From assembly GCF_027105055.1 (NCBI RefSeq), contig NZ_CP114264.1, positions 3,100,001 to 3,164,000 on the forward strand: a stretch of DNA of 64,000 nt, read 5' to 3'. Below the pieces are notes generated by a model. It had not been told where the DNA came from. It did not search any database and saw nothing but the letters and a program-made list of their open reading frames with translations. Position 1 is the first letter of the stretch. Each line of letters opens with the position of its first letter. Source of the stretch: Acinetobacter sp. TR3. GTDB lineage: Bacteria > Pseudomonadota > Gammaproteobacteria > Pseudomonadales > Moraxellaceae. Shown in pieces: positions 48,021 to 56,344 of this stretch. The position numbers and the translations under genes were made by a program.

Positions 48021-48698
48021 ATGGCAACTGAAGATCTAGCGACACGCAAGAAAAATAATACCGAAGCGAAAGAGCGTCAGTTTAAAGGTCTCTCTTTAAC
48101 TGAACGCAAAGAAGTTCGCCGCGAAAAGTTGATTGAAGCAGGCATTGCAACCTATGGTACACAGGGTTTTTTTTCGGTCACTGTCAAAGATGTCTGTAAT
48201 GAGGCGAAGCTGACTGAGCGTTATTTTTATGAATCATTTAAGAAAAGTGAGGAACTTTTCCAAACGGTATTCTTAAGAATGATTGGCAAAATGCAAAATT
48301 GTTTAACCCAAGCCGTGCTGATGGCTGCGCCTGAACCTAAGAATATGGTCACGGCAGGTTTATCCGCATTATTAAGCGCAATTAAAGATGACCCTCGTAT
48401 GGCACGAATTATTTATATCGATGCCATGTTGGTACAAGATTTACATAATCAGGCGACGATTCAAGAAACCTTGACTCAATTTGACCGAATTATCCAAGCT
48501 TTCGTGATGATTACCATGCCGAATGCACCTCAAAGTGGTGAAGAAGTTTCATTAATGGCAACAGGTTTAAATGGTTATGTGACGCATATTATTATTCGTT
48601 GGGTTTCCGAAGGTTTTAAACAGCCCTTAGAAGATGTGTTATCTGCTTGTTGTGCTGTTTTTTTATCATTTATTGAAACCACCTCACAAAAAAATTAA
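48021..48698 (+). CDS. TetR family regulator
   Basis: A 225-residue repressor-type protein. After a charged N-terminal stretch of about 35 residues comes the TetR helix-turn-helix (KLIEAGIATYGTQGFFSVTVKDVCNEAKLTERYFYESFKKSEELFQTVF), then a helical ligand domain. It is divergent from the SDR gene, its likely target. The long charged N-terminus is unusual but within the family's range. Confidence 0.9.
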   Translation: MATEDLATRKKNNTEAKERQFKGLSLTERKEVRREKLIEAGIATYGTQGFFSVTVKDVCNEAKLTERYFYESFKKSEELFQTVFLRMIGKMQNCLTQAVLMAAPEPKNMVTAGLSALLSAIKDDPRMARIIYIDAMLVQDLHNQATIQETLTQFDRIIQAFVMITMPNAPQSGEEVSLMATGLNGYVTHIIIRWVSEGFKQPLEDVLSACCAVFLSFIETTSQKN

Positions 48699-48885
48699 AA
48701 TCCTTTTACAGTTTTGTGACGAACACAATAAAAAGGTTTCAATGGTATTAACCAAATGAATTGATTTGTTTTATTTACAAACAACTTGTCATCATTTGGT
48801 CACTACTCTGCCCTAGAATTGTCACAATTTATTGCTAAATTCGACTTTATTAACTCTTTTGCAATGATATTGTCATAATTAATCT

Positions 48886-48907
48886 TTGTAATAAGCCTGT
48901 CATAACA
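48886..48907 (+). promoter_or_regulatory. Pho box upstream of phoB
   Basis: Two 11-base direct repeats in register, TTGTAATAAGC and CTGTCATAACA, matching the Pho box unit CTGTCATAWAW. A further TTGTCATAATT unit lies at 48870-48880 with a different phase. Position 42 bases before the phoB start suggests autoregulation. Confidence 0.65.
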
Positions 48908-48948
48908 ACAAAACGGTTCACCGTTACAGATTTTAAGGGTATTGCGCA

Positions 48949-49659
48949 GTGAAAGATGACTATATTTTAATTGTCGATGATGAGCTACCGATCCGCGAAA
49001 TGATCCATACCTCTTTGGATATGGCAGGCTTCCAATGTTTACAAGCTGAGGATGCCAAACAAGCGCATCAGATTATCGTCGATCAGCGTCCTGCTCTTAT
49101 TTTGCTGGATTGGATGCTACCGGGTGGTGTCAGTGGTGTAGATCTATGCCGTCGCCTCAAACGTGATGAAAACTTGGCAGAGATTCCTGTGATCATGCTC
49201 ACTGCACGTGGTGAAGAAGACCATAAAGTGCAAGGACTTGATGCAGGTGCAGATGATTATATGACCAAACCATTCTCTACACGTGAATTGGTTTCTCGTA
49301 TCAAAGCTGTGTTGCGTCGTGCAAATGCACTCAGTGGCGAGAAAGTCATTGATGCTAATGGCTTAATGCTCGACCCAGTCAGCCAGCGTGTGAGCTTTGG
49401 TAACAGTATTCTCGATATGGGTCCAACCGAATATCGTTTATTGGCTTTCTTTATGACACACCCTGAACGTGCGTATACACGTGCACAATTACTGGATCAA
49501 GTGTGGGGCGGTAATGTCTATATCGAAGACCGAACCATTGACGTGCATATCCGACGTTTACGCAAAGTCTTAGAACCTTTTGGCGTAGATCGTTTTGTAC
49601 AAACAGTACGTGGCACAGGCTATCGTTTTTCTACACGAGCTGATTTAGCAGCAGGTTAA
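48949..49659 (+). CDS. phoB: Phosphate regulon response regulator PhoB
   Basis: A 236-residue OmpR-class regulator with a GTG start (AAGGG nine bases upstream). Receiver domain: acidic pair in [11 protein letters not shown], phospho-acceptor Asp in [10 protein letters not shown], Thr in [10 protein letters not shown], Lys in DDYMTKPFS. The winged helix C-terminal part ([45 protein letters not shown]) binds Pho boxes. It is followed by phoR after eight bases. Confidence 0.95.
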   Translation: MKDDYILIVDDELPIREMIHTSLDMAGFQCLQAEDAKQAHQIIVDQRPALILLDWMLPGGVSGVDLCRRLKRDENLAEIPVIMLTARGEEDHKVQGLDAGADDYMTKPFSTRELVSRIKAVLRRANALSGEKVIDANGLMLDPVSQRVSFGNSILDMGPTEYRLLAFFMTHPERAYTRAQLLDQVWGGNVYIEDRTIDVHIRRLRKVLEPFGVDRFVQTVRGTGYRFSTRADLAAG

Positions 49660-49667
49660 AATCCTTT

Positions 49668-51026
49668 ATGTATGAACCTTATCCCGTCCCTGAACTGGCA
49701 CGTGAACATCAACGTTTCCGTGACAGCAATTTATGGACGTTTGCAAAACAAGATCTAAGACTGCTACTTTTTTTCTTATTGATTGCGAGCTTAATTGGAT
49801 TCGGGGTTGGATACTTTTGGAGCTGTATTTTTGTCGCGTTCGTCGTTTTTTTTATACTCCAACTCCGCTCACTGTATTTAGTCAATGAGTGGATTTCAAA
49901 TCGTCCCTATGATGTTCCCCCAAATCTAAGCGGTATTTGGGGTGCATTATTATTTAATGTCTATCGAGCGCAGCGACAAGAACGTATCGTTCAAGCCGAA
50001 ATGGTAGGTTTGATTGATCGTGCTCAATCATCTCTGGTTGCATTGGCGGAAGCTGTTGTTTTGATTGATGACCAACATCAGATTGAATGGTGGAATCCTG
50101 CTGCCGAGAAGTTATTGGGCATCAATCCTTTGGATCGTGGACGTAATTTACTGGCTATTTTGCGTCAACCCAGTTTTATTGAATATTTTAATCATATCGA
50201 TCAAGCACCTGATGGTATCCGTCTACAGGCTCAAATGGACGAAGACCGATATGTGCAAGTCAAATTAACTCGCTTTGGTGGCGAAAGTCGCTTATTGGTG
50301 GCGTATGACACCACTCGCGTACATAATCTTGAACAAATGCGTAAAGACTTCGTGGACAACATTTCTCATGAATTACGTACACCTCTCACCGTACTGAGTG
50401 GTTATATCGAAACATTTATCGATCAAGATGACATTACTCCTCGCTGGAAACGTGCTTTCACTCAAATGCAATCACAAACCAAACGTATGAATGCATTGGT
50501 GAATGATTTATTGCTTTTATCCAATTTAGAAAACAATAAAAAAGTCGCAAAAAATCAAATTATTGACATGGCAAATTTGATGAATCAATTATTTGATGAT
50601 GCGCGTGCTTATAATCTCGATTATGGTCATACTTTAAATTTAGATATCGACAGTCATTGTGATTTAATCGGCTCTGATATGGAAATTGCTAGTGCGTTTA
50701 GTAATTTAATCACCAATGCAATTAAATACACGCCGAAAGGCGGCATTATTACGATTGGCTGGCATGAAGATGGCGATCACGCTTACTTTACCGTACAAGA
50801 CAATGGAATTGGCATTAATCCAAAACATCTACCCCGTTTAACTGAGCGTTTTTATCGTGTTGACAGCGCACGTAGCCGTCAGACAGGGGGAACAGGTTTA
50901 GGCTTAGCAATTGTCAAACATGTTTTAATGCAACATGGTGCCCATTTAGAAATTAGCTCCAAAGAAAACGAAGGCTCAACCTTTACCGCTGTCTTTCCCA
51001 AAGAACGTTTGTATCGTATAGGTTAA
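49668..51026 (+). CDS. phoR: Phosphate regulon sensor kinase PhoR
   Basis: A 452-residue membrane histidine kinase. Two hydrophobic segments (about 26-66) lack a large periplasmic domain, as in PhoR. A PAS domain follows (LAEAVVLIDDQHQIEWWNPAAEKLLG), then the H box FVDNISHELRTPLTVLSGY, N box NLITNAIKYTPKG, and G boxes DNGIGI and GGTGLGLAIVKH. Partner of PhoB; both genes form one operon. Confidence 0.95.
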   Translation: MYEPYPVPELAREHQRFRDSNLWTFAKQDLRLLLFFLLIASLIGFGVGYFWSCIFVAFVVFFILQLRSLYLVNEWISNRPYDVPPNLSGIWGALLFNVYRAQRQERIVQAEMVGLIDRAQSSLVALAEAVVLIDDQHQIEWWNPAAEKLLGINPLDRGRNLLAILRQPSFIEYFNHIDQAPDGIRLQAQMDEDRYVQVKLTRFGGESRLLVAYDTTRVHNLEQMRKDFVDNISHELRTPLTVLSGYIETFIDQDDITPRWKRAFTQMQSQTKRMNALVNDLLLLSNLENNKKVAKNQIIDMANLMNQLFDDARAYNLDYGHTLNLDIDSHCDLIGSDMEIASAFSNLITNAIKYTPKGGIITIGWHEDGDHAYFTVQDNGIGINPKHLPRLTERFYRVDSARSRQTGGTGLGLAIVKHVLMQHGAHLEISSKENEGSTFTAVFPKERLYRIG

Positions 51027-51032
51027 AATAGA

Positions 51033-51052
51033 GGGAGCTAAAATTGCTCCCT
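51033..51052 (+). terminator. Weak hairpin after phoR
   Basis: GGGAGC pairing with GCTCCC, seven-base loop, seven bases beyond the phoR stop. The following sequence is A/T-rich without a clean T-run, so termination strength is doubtful. Confidence 0.5.
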
Positions 51053-51148
51053 AAATATTTAATATTACAATTTAATTACAATAATAATATAATAATATTC
51101 TGATTAATTTCACCGCTTACACATTCTTCTTTAGACGTAATATATTTT

Positions 51149-51613
51149 ATGAATTCTCATTTCTTTCGTAGTTTCGCCTTTCTCCTAGGCTTAAGTAGTT
51201 CATTTTCAGCGATCGCAATGCCTACTGATCCATTGATCGGTACTTGGAAAGTGGTAGATGAACGGAGTGGTTCTTATCTATCGGATATTGTGATCAGACG
51301 TAATTCTAAAACTGAACAATACAGTGCTGTCATTGTGAAAATGTATCCTCAAGGCAAAGAGGCGATTCCTACACTATGCACCCCTTGTACTGGTGCTTTA
51401 AAAAATCAGCCGATTATTGGTATGGAAGTACTGAGTAATCTTAAAATGCTGAATCTAAATGAAGAATTTGGACAAGGTGTATGGATCAATCCTTATGATG
51501 GATATAAATATAGTTTGAATGCGCGTTTAAGCAAAACAGGTAAAATGCTCACAATAAATGCAAAAAACCCGAATAATAATACGTTTAGAAATATGACGTG
51601 GATTCGTCTCTAA
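51149..51613 (+). CDS. DUF2147 secreted protein (second copy)
   Basis: A 154-residue exported protein. The signal peptide ends around FSAIAMP; the domain is GTWKVVDERSGSYLSDIVIRRN, a central CTPCTG, GQGVWINPYDGYKYSLNARLS and NMTWIRL. It parallels the protein at 15838-16275 (same CxxC position and the C-terminal TWIR end), but identity is low, so they are old paralogues. Function unknown. Confidence 0.85.
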   Translation: MNSHFFRSFAFLLGLSSSFSAIAMPTDPLIGTWKVVDERSGSYLSDIVIRRNSKTEQYSAVIVKMYPQGKEAIPTLCTPCTGALKNQPIIGMEVLSNLKMLNLNEEFGQGVWINPYDGYKYSLNARLSKTGKMLTINAKNPNNNTFRNMTWIRL

Positions 51614-51652
51614 ATTTGAAATCTCTCTTTCAAGTTTAGATTAAAAATCCAT

Positions 51653-51684
51653 AAAAAAGAGCGTATATAAATACGCTCTTTTTT
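51653..51684. terminator. Bidirectional terminator
   Basis: Stem AAAAAAGAGCGTAT pairing with ATACGCTCTTTTTT with a four-base loop, 40 bases past the DUF2147 stop. Confidence 0.88.
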
Positions 51685-51751
51685 CAAATAATTCTGTGAT
51701 TTTGAGATCAATAACACATAGATAAAAATACATTTCAAATGAAGGAATGAC

Positions 51752-51898
51752 TTAAACAGATACAATTTTCGACTCCACCAAATGGCTGGGTAAACCAAAG
51801 ATATGGTCGAAAAGATAATTATAAACAAAGGTATAACAAGGTATCAGAACCATCAGACTTAAATCTAACAAAAATGCTTTTATTAAACTGATCTGCAT
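51752..51898 (-). pseudogene. 3' fragment of a PACE (AceI-like) efflux gene
   Basis: A minus-strand frame of about 48 residues ending in a TAA at 51752: IKAFLLDLSLMVLIPCYTFVYNYLFD, then HIFGLP. This is the second-repeat pattern of the bacterial transmembrane pair (BTP) domain of PACE chlorhexidine-type exporters. The N-terminal two-thirds is missing; the frame meets an oppositely oriented LysR fragment at the break. The match is by eye. Confidence 0.6.
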
Positions 51899-52216
51899 GA
51901 TCCTAGACAAATTATTGTCGCGAGTAAACATTATGCTTTACCCGATCCACGCATTCTAGTTTCTGAAACCTATTGGACGACTGATAATTTGTCGATGGCA
52001 ATTCAGATGGTCGAGCAAGGATTAGGTTGGGGAAATTTTCCCCTTTCTGTTGTGAAAGAGCATTTTTATCAGCAAAGTTTAGCTCGTTTAGCATTTAGTG
52101 ATACGACCAATGGGTTAGATATGCCGATTCAGGCGATTTGGCCAAGCTACAAACCGCTCAGCCAATCTTTGCAATTTCTTATTGAGTTTTGGGCAAAACA
52201 AATTCAAATCGAATAA
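51887..52216 (+). pseudogene. 3' fragment of a LysR family regulator gene
   Basis: An open frame from 51887 to a TAA at 52214-52216, about 109 residues, with the C-terminal effector-domain pattern RQIIVASKHYALPDP, LSMAIQMVEQGLGWGNFPLSVV and WPSYKPLSQSLQFLIEFW. The helix-turn-helix and half the effector domain are absent. Its position next to the PACE remnant suggests an AceR-like regulator of that pump. A short ATG-less or TTG-started product cannot be excluded but would not bind DNA. Confidence 0.75.
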
Positions 52217-52344
52217 AAAAAGCCCGACATCCTGTCGAGCTTTTTTCATATTCCTTTCACTAGGTACAACTCCTGTCATACCTCACATCCTGATGCACAA
52301 ACTTATCATTCTTGTTTTATGTTTTGGAACTTCCTGTTCCTGAT
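52215..52344 (-). ncRNA. Probable CsrA/RsmA-binding sRNA, copy 2 (paralogue of copy 3)
   Basis: Minus-strand transcript predicted between -10 TAATAT (52351-52356; -35 TTTGCA 17 bases away) and a terminator at 52215-52240. It has six GGA motifs: two in CAGGAACAGGAAG, then CATCAGGATG, GACAGGAG, AAAGGAAT and the terminator loop. A 9-bp hairpin (AGGTATGAC, loop AGGA, GTTGTACCT; two G-U pairs) spans 52262-52283. The terminator stem GCTCGAC/GTCGGGC encloses AGGAT. 48 bases (52298-52345) are identical to copy 3. Function as a CsrA sponge is inferred. Confidence 0.72.
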
Positions 52345-52400
52345 GTGTTCATATTAGACAATTCAATTAAAGCTGCAAATGGGATATTCACCTTAATCAC

Positions 52401-52418
52401 TGTAAGAAAAAGCGTACA
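52401..52418 (-). promoter_or_regulatory. GacA-box-like palindrome of sRNA copy 2
   Basis: Plus-strand TGTAAG, AAAAAG, CGTACA: the GacA upstream activating sequence TGTAAG-N6-CTTACA with one mismatch. It ends exactly 44 bases from the -10 hexamer, the same distance as for copy 3, although the DNA between differs in the two copies. Confidence 0.6.
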
Positions 52419-52482
52419 TGATTAAATTTTAGATCCATTTATCAAATAGATTAAATCTAATCTTTAACTTAAATGAATGCGG

Positions 52483-52602
52483 TTAATCACCTAATAAATT
52501 CATATGATCTATTGAATTCGTCATTCCCATATAAGCATCATAGCTTTGAGCGAGCAGACAAATGATAACAAAAGCGATCAATATTAATATTTTCTTTGTC
52601 AT
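52483..52602 (-). CDS. Small hydrophobic peptide, hypothetical
   Basis: A 39-residue frame beginning MTKKILILIAFVIICLLAQS, which reads like a single membrane helix or signal peptide, followed by a short polar tail (DAYMGMTNSIDHMNLLGD). An in-frame ATG lies two codons upstream. It lies between the GacA-box region and the LysR gene. Coding status rests on the composition only. Confidence 0.35.
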   Translation of the reverse strand: MTKKILILIAFVIICLLAQSYDAYMGMTNSIDHMNLLGD

Positions 52603-52704
52603 GGTCATCTTCAGTTACTCAAATAAAGAATCTATGAAAAAGGTATAAGATTTTTACCATCTAATCTAATATAGAAAAAACAAGCAATGATCTAATTTTG
52701 AGAT

Positions 52705-53613
52705 ATGTGGACATTAAAACAATTCAATTATCTAATCACGATTGTTGAAACTGGTAGCTTTATTGCAGCGTCAGAAAAGCTTTTTATTGCCCAATCAGCA
52801 CTCAGCAGGCAAATTAAAAACTTAGAAGAAGAACTAGGCTTTGAAATTTTTGATCGCTCAGAGAAAAAAATAAGGCTCACCCCTGCAGGTGAAGCACTAT
52901 ATAAAAGTTTAAAGACCAATCTTGATCATTTAAAAAGCTCGATTGTGAGTGCTCAAAGTATTAGTCGCGGTGAAGGGAGAATTATTAAAATCGCACATTC
53001 TAGTAGTATTGTGCTTGATCAAAATAAGCTCGAAATCTTTGAGCAGTTGTGTGATACACATTTGATTGATATTGAAATGAATACTTTATCATCTGAACTA
53101 CAGCTCGAATATTTATTAAATGGCAGCATTGACTTGGGCTTTATTCGCCCACCGATTTATCACAATCTAAATGATGTAAATTCGATCAGTTTATACACTG
53201 CACCCCTATATGTGGCTGCTCATAGTTCAGACTCCTTTTTCTACGAAAAAGAAAGTGTGACGATTCGTGAGTTAGCACAACTTAATTTTGTTTCTGTGCC
53301 TCATAAAGGGCGTGGTGGGCTAAGCTATCTGGCTGCTAATTTATGTTTGGTTAATGGTTTTACTCCCCAAAGAACCAAAATCTATTCGAGAAAAAGGTCT
53401 CAACTGGAATTAGTTGCGAATGGTTTTGGCATTTGTATCGTACCTGAGGAATTTAAAGTGATTCTTCCAAATAATGTCAGACTCATTCCCATTCATGATG
53501 ACAATACTTTGAGTGAAGTCAGATTAATCTGGAAAAAGGATGAAGACCCAATCATTAACAGTTGTGCAGATGCTATTCATACTTATTACAATGCTAAGCA
53601 GATGAACTTTTAG
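52705..53613 (+). CDS. LysR family regulator
   Basis: A 302-residue intact LysR protein. N-terminal winged helix FNYLITIVETGSFIAASEKLFIAQSALSRQIKNLEEELGFEIFDRSEKKIRLTPAGEAL; then a periplasmic-binding-like effector domain (QLEYLLNGSIDLGFIRPP, LVANGFGICIVPEEF). It is not the same protein as the LysR fragment at 51887. It is flanked on both sides by copies of the sRNA. The terminator of sRNA copy 3 may also serve this gene. Confidence 0.92.
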   Translation: MWTLKQFNYLITIVETGSFIAASEKLFIAQSALSRQIKNLEEELGFEIFDRSEKKIRLTPAGEALYKSLKTNLDHLKSSIVSAQSISRGEGRIIKIAHSSSIVLDQNKLEIFEQLCDTHLIDIEMNTLSSELQLEYLLNGSIDLGFIRPPIYHNLNDVNSISLYTAPLYVAAHSSDSFFYEKESVTIRELAQLNFVSVPHKGRGGLSYLAANLCLVNGFTPQRTKIYSRKRSQLELVANGFGICIVPEEFKVILPNNVRLIPIHDDNTLSEVRLIWKKDEDPIINSCADAIHTYYNAKQMNF

Positions 53614-53638
53614 GAACTTACTGAGTTCAGATCAAATG

Positions 53639-53765
53639 AAAAAGCCCGACATCCTGTCGGGCTTTTTCGTATTTCGCACTTTAGGTATAACTCCTGTCCT
53701 ACCTCACGTCCTGATGCTCAAACTTATCATTCTTGTTTTATGTTTTGGAACTTCCTGTTCCTGAT
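53639..53765 (-). ncRNA. Probable CsrA/RsmA-binding sRNA, copy 3
   Basis: Minus-strand RNA closely related to copy 2: -10 TAATAT at 53772-53777, six GGA motifs, hairpin with AGGA loop at 53683-53704 (8 of 9 positions paired), and a perfect 7-bp terminator stem CCCGAC-type (53644-53662) with AGGAT in the loop. The 48-base block 53719-53766 is identical to 52298-52345. The terminator is symmetrical and can also end the LysR transcript. Confidence 0.72.
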
Positions 53766-53821
53766 GAGTTGATATTAGGTGATTTGGATCGGTACGAATA
53801 TGGGTCATTGACTGGAATTGG

Positions 53822-53839
53822 TGTAAGAAAAAGCGTACA
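53822..53839 (-). promoter_or_regulatory. GacA-box-like palindrome of sRNA copy 3
   Basis: TGTAAG, AAAAAG, CGTACA, the same 18 bases as at copy 2, again 44 bases from the -10. The sequences between box and -10 are otherwise unlike in the two copies, so the box appears to be selectively kept. Confidence 0.6.
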
Positions 53840-53960
53840 GCTAAGGTTAGAGCTTGGCAAAACATACTAAATTTGCTTAAAAACAAGCCGACATCTTTCC
53901 AAGTCGGCTTTTTGGTGTTTTCAGGGTAGTTAAATTTATTTAAAATAATTTTTATAGATA

Positions 53961-53988
53961 GTTTCGCACAAGCGCCATTATGTTAATT
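53961..53988 (+). other. dif-like (pdif-type) XerC/XerD site, module 2 left
   Basis: XerC-like arm GTTTCGCACAA, spacer GCGCCA, XerD arm TTATGTTAATT. The orientation is C then D, so the XerD arm faces the genes at 54023-57693. Confidence 0.72.
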
Positions 53989-54022
53989 TTAGGAAAATTC
54001 CACATTACTTACTTGGTAAAAA

Positions 54023-55072
54023 TCAAATTCTAAAACCAATCATTCCAAGAATTATGGCAGATGCAACAATCAAACTTCCGATGAGACCAACTCCCCAAAA
54101 GTAATTGATTACAGGTTGCCTAACACCATGAGCTTTAAATAAAAACATTAGTCCTGTTGCAAGATGAGCTAAAACAAAAAATACACCTAGAAAATAATGC
54201 GGTACTAAACGTATATTCCATGGATCATAGATTAGTCCTGAAGGATACCCAGTGGCAAAATTCCAGTCTGTTTCAATTCCGAGATAAGTTCTAGCGTAAA
54301 TAAAAACGGAATTCATGTGTCCTAGAATGAAAATAGATAAATACAACCCTGATGCAATTTGAAAAGTCCGAAAAAAATCGTGTTTTTTTCCGCTCCATTT
54401 CCATGCTAGATAAAGTCCGCTTCCTACCTGAAACAAGAATGCAGCAACCAATAATGGTTCGATAAAAGCGGCACGATAAATAACCCGCCCAATATTCATA
54501 ACGATTTCATATTGAGTAGGTCCAATCAGCCCTACCAGATGATTTCCCAAGTGGAAAATAACGTAAACACAAACAATTAATGCACATATTCCATGGGCAA
54601 CTCGCCACCGTGCCATATTAATAGGCATTTCTAAAGAAGAGTTATAGTCAGTTGAGCGAAATGCCCATATTGCTACAAGCAGCCATATGATGCACCAAAT
54701 CCATGGATCAGGAATAGAACTTCCAACAAGAGCTTGTACTACCCCTAGTAAAACATATAGCGTGGGAGATACCACGCAGGCATAAGCTAAACGTCTAACG
54801 TTCTTCGGGATGTTCGCATAACATGACACAACAATCCCTGTAACTGGAACTAACAGAGTACAGATAAGAATAAAAGATGCTATTAAAATCTGAAGTAAGT
54901 TCATTTTTTCTGCCGATGTGCTAGCAACTTCATGAAAGAGCATCAGCAAGAATGGATAACAAATAGCTCCTAATAATGGAATAAATGAAACGGGATTGAA
55001 TCGACTTATTCGACTATTTTTTTCAGAAGAGGCAGAAGTAGAAAGCCTACTTATGTTTTTTTGACTTGGCAT
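54023..55072 (-). CDS. Multi-pass membrane protein, possibly cytochrome-b-like
   Basis: A 349-residue inner-membrane protein with about eight helices after a polar Ser-rich N-terminus. Histidines sit within or beside helices (AHGICALI, VIFHLGNHLVGL, LGHMNSVFIY, VPHYFLGVFFVLAHLATG), an arrangement reminiscent of haem-binding membrane anchors of succinate dehydrogenase-like complexes. I cannot name the family. It lies inside module 2, oriented opposite to the other three genes. Confidence 0.65.
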   Translation of the reverse strand: MPSQKNISRLSTSASSEKNSRISRFNPVSFIPLLGAICYPFLLMLFHEVASTSAEKMNLLQILIASFILICTLLVPVTGIVVSCYANIPKNVRRLAYACVVSPTLYVLLGVVQALVGSSIPDPWIWCIIWLLVAIWAFRSTDYNSSLEMPINMARWRVAHGICALIVCVYVIFHLGNHLVGLIGPTQYEIVMNIGRVIYRAAFIEPLLVAAFLFQVGSGLYLAWKWSGKKHDFFRTFQIASGLYLSIFILGHMNSVFIYARTYLGIETDWNFATGYPSGLIYDPWNIRLVPHYFLGVFFVLAHLATGLMFLFKAHGVRQPVINYFWGVGLIGSLIVASAIILGMIGFRI

Positions 55073-55396
55073 TAAAAAAAGCTCTAAATAAAAGTTTACA
55101 AAGTTGTTTGGCTTGAATGAAGAAAATTTTTAGCAGTTCATGAGCTAAAACGGCTATTTTTACATATGCTTAGAATTCCTTATGTTTGATATTTATTAAT
55201 ATATTTAAATCATTAATTTAGATAAAATAAATTTTTATGAGTTCAAGGCAAATAAACAAATTATTTACATTTTTTATCAAATTATCTGATTGAAAAATAA
55301 ATAATAAATTTAAATTGTTACTTGATCATAATTGAATTAGAAAAATAAATTTGTTATTTCATCTTTACAAAATTAGCTACGATTAAGAGTAAGAGA
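55073..55396. other. Intergenic region without a recognised gene
   Basis: 324 very A/T-rich bases between divergent genes inside module 2; no further motif recognised. Confidence 0.5.
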
Positions 55397-56032
55397 ATGA
55401 ACAAACCACATTGGTCACAAGTTGAATATTTACATCAAACAGTTAAGAATCCAAATATTCATATTAAAGGTACAACCAGTTACTACAGCCATGCATGGAG
55501 TGATTCATTTGAACAAAGTGTAGTGAGATATCTGTATGGTGATGAATACAGTTTAAAAGCTTGGGAACCTCTTTGGGAAATAGATCAGTTGCATATTGGT
55601 AGTTATGTTTGTATTGCTGCAGAAGCCGTAATTCTCATGGGAGGTAATCATACCCATCGTACAGATTGGTTTAGTTTGTATCCATTTATGGAGCATATTG
55701 TTGATGCTTATCAAATGAAGGGAGATACAATCATTGGAGATGGTGCATGGATTGGTATGAGAGCTATGATTATGCCAGGAATTAATATTGGGGAAGGCGC
55801 TATTGTAGCCTCTGGTAGTATCGTAACGAAAGATGTTGAGCCGTATAGTATCGTAGCAGGAAACCCTGCTCAAAAAGTGAAAATGAGGTTTAGTAATGAG
55901 GTAATACAAGAACTTTTAAATTTAAAATTATATGATTTAGAACCAGAAAAGTTTAATCAATTAATTCCTTATTTAGTGCAGTCCGATATCAATCTGTTAA
56001 AAGAAAGGTATTACCACTTAGTTAATGATTAA
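55397..56032 (+). CDS. CatB-related xenobiotic O-acetyltransferase
   Basis: A 211-residue left-handed beta-helix (hexapeptide) acyltransferase. WEIDQLHIGSYVCIAAEAVILMGGNHTHRTDWFSLYPF carries the catalytic-loop His region; TIIGDGAWIGMRAMIMPGINIGEGAIVASGSIVTKDVEPYSIVAGNPAQKVKMRF is the hexapeptide core. The GGNH..RTDW loop is the mark of the CatB/Vat group, whose members acetylate chloramphenicol or streptogramin A, but here it is two residues longer than in CatB. Substrate unproven. Carried on a dif-bounded module. Confidence 0.85.
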   Translation: MNKPHWSQVEYLHQTVKNPNIHIKGTTSYYSHAWSDSFEQSVVRYLYGDEYSLKAWEPLWEIDQLHIGSYVCIAAEAVILMGGNHTHRTDWFSLYPFMEHIVDAYQMKGDTIIGDGAWIGMRAMIMPGINIGEGAIVASGSIVTKDVEPYSIVAGNPAQKVKMRFSNEVIQELLNLKLYDLEPEKFNQLIPYLVQSDINLLKERYYHLVND

Positions 56033-56344
56033 TATTAAAATCCCTCAATCAAACCTATATTTTTAATTAATATAAATCATAACCTCACCATAAAAATTTA
56101 AAAATGCACGCTAATAAGAGGTGTGTATTTTTAAATTTCATCACAGAAGCGTTCAATTAATAGTCATTTTATAAAACATTTAAGAGACTCTTTTTCAAAT
56201 CAATTTTTGTTTATGTTTTAATTAGCTAATCAACCAAATCCTATGCAGCTAAAAATACAAATAGCAGGAAAATTAATACAAAAATTAAAAAAACTGATAA
56301 TAAATAACATTATAGTGCTTAATACATCAACCAGGTAATTGAAA
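56033..56344. other. Intergenic region without a recognised gene
   Basis: 312 A/T-rich bases between two plus-strand genes inside module 2. A CAGG ribosome-like site precedes the next gene; otherwise nothing recognised. Confidence 0.5.

Noticed and set aside
51610..51828. Minus-strand hydrophobic frame overlapping the DUF2147 terminator
   Set aside because: It reads through a strong terminator and out of frame with the recognisable PACE-like fragment; probably chance.
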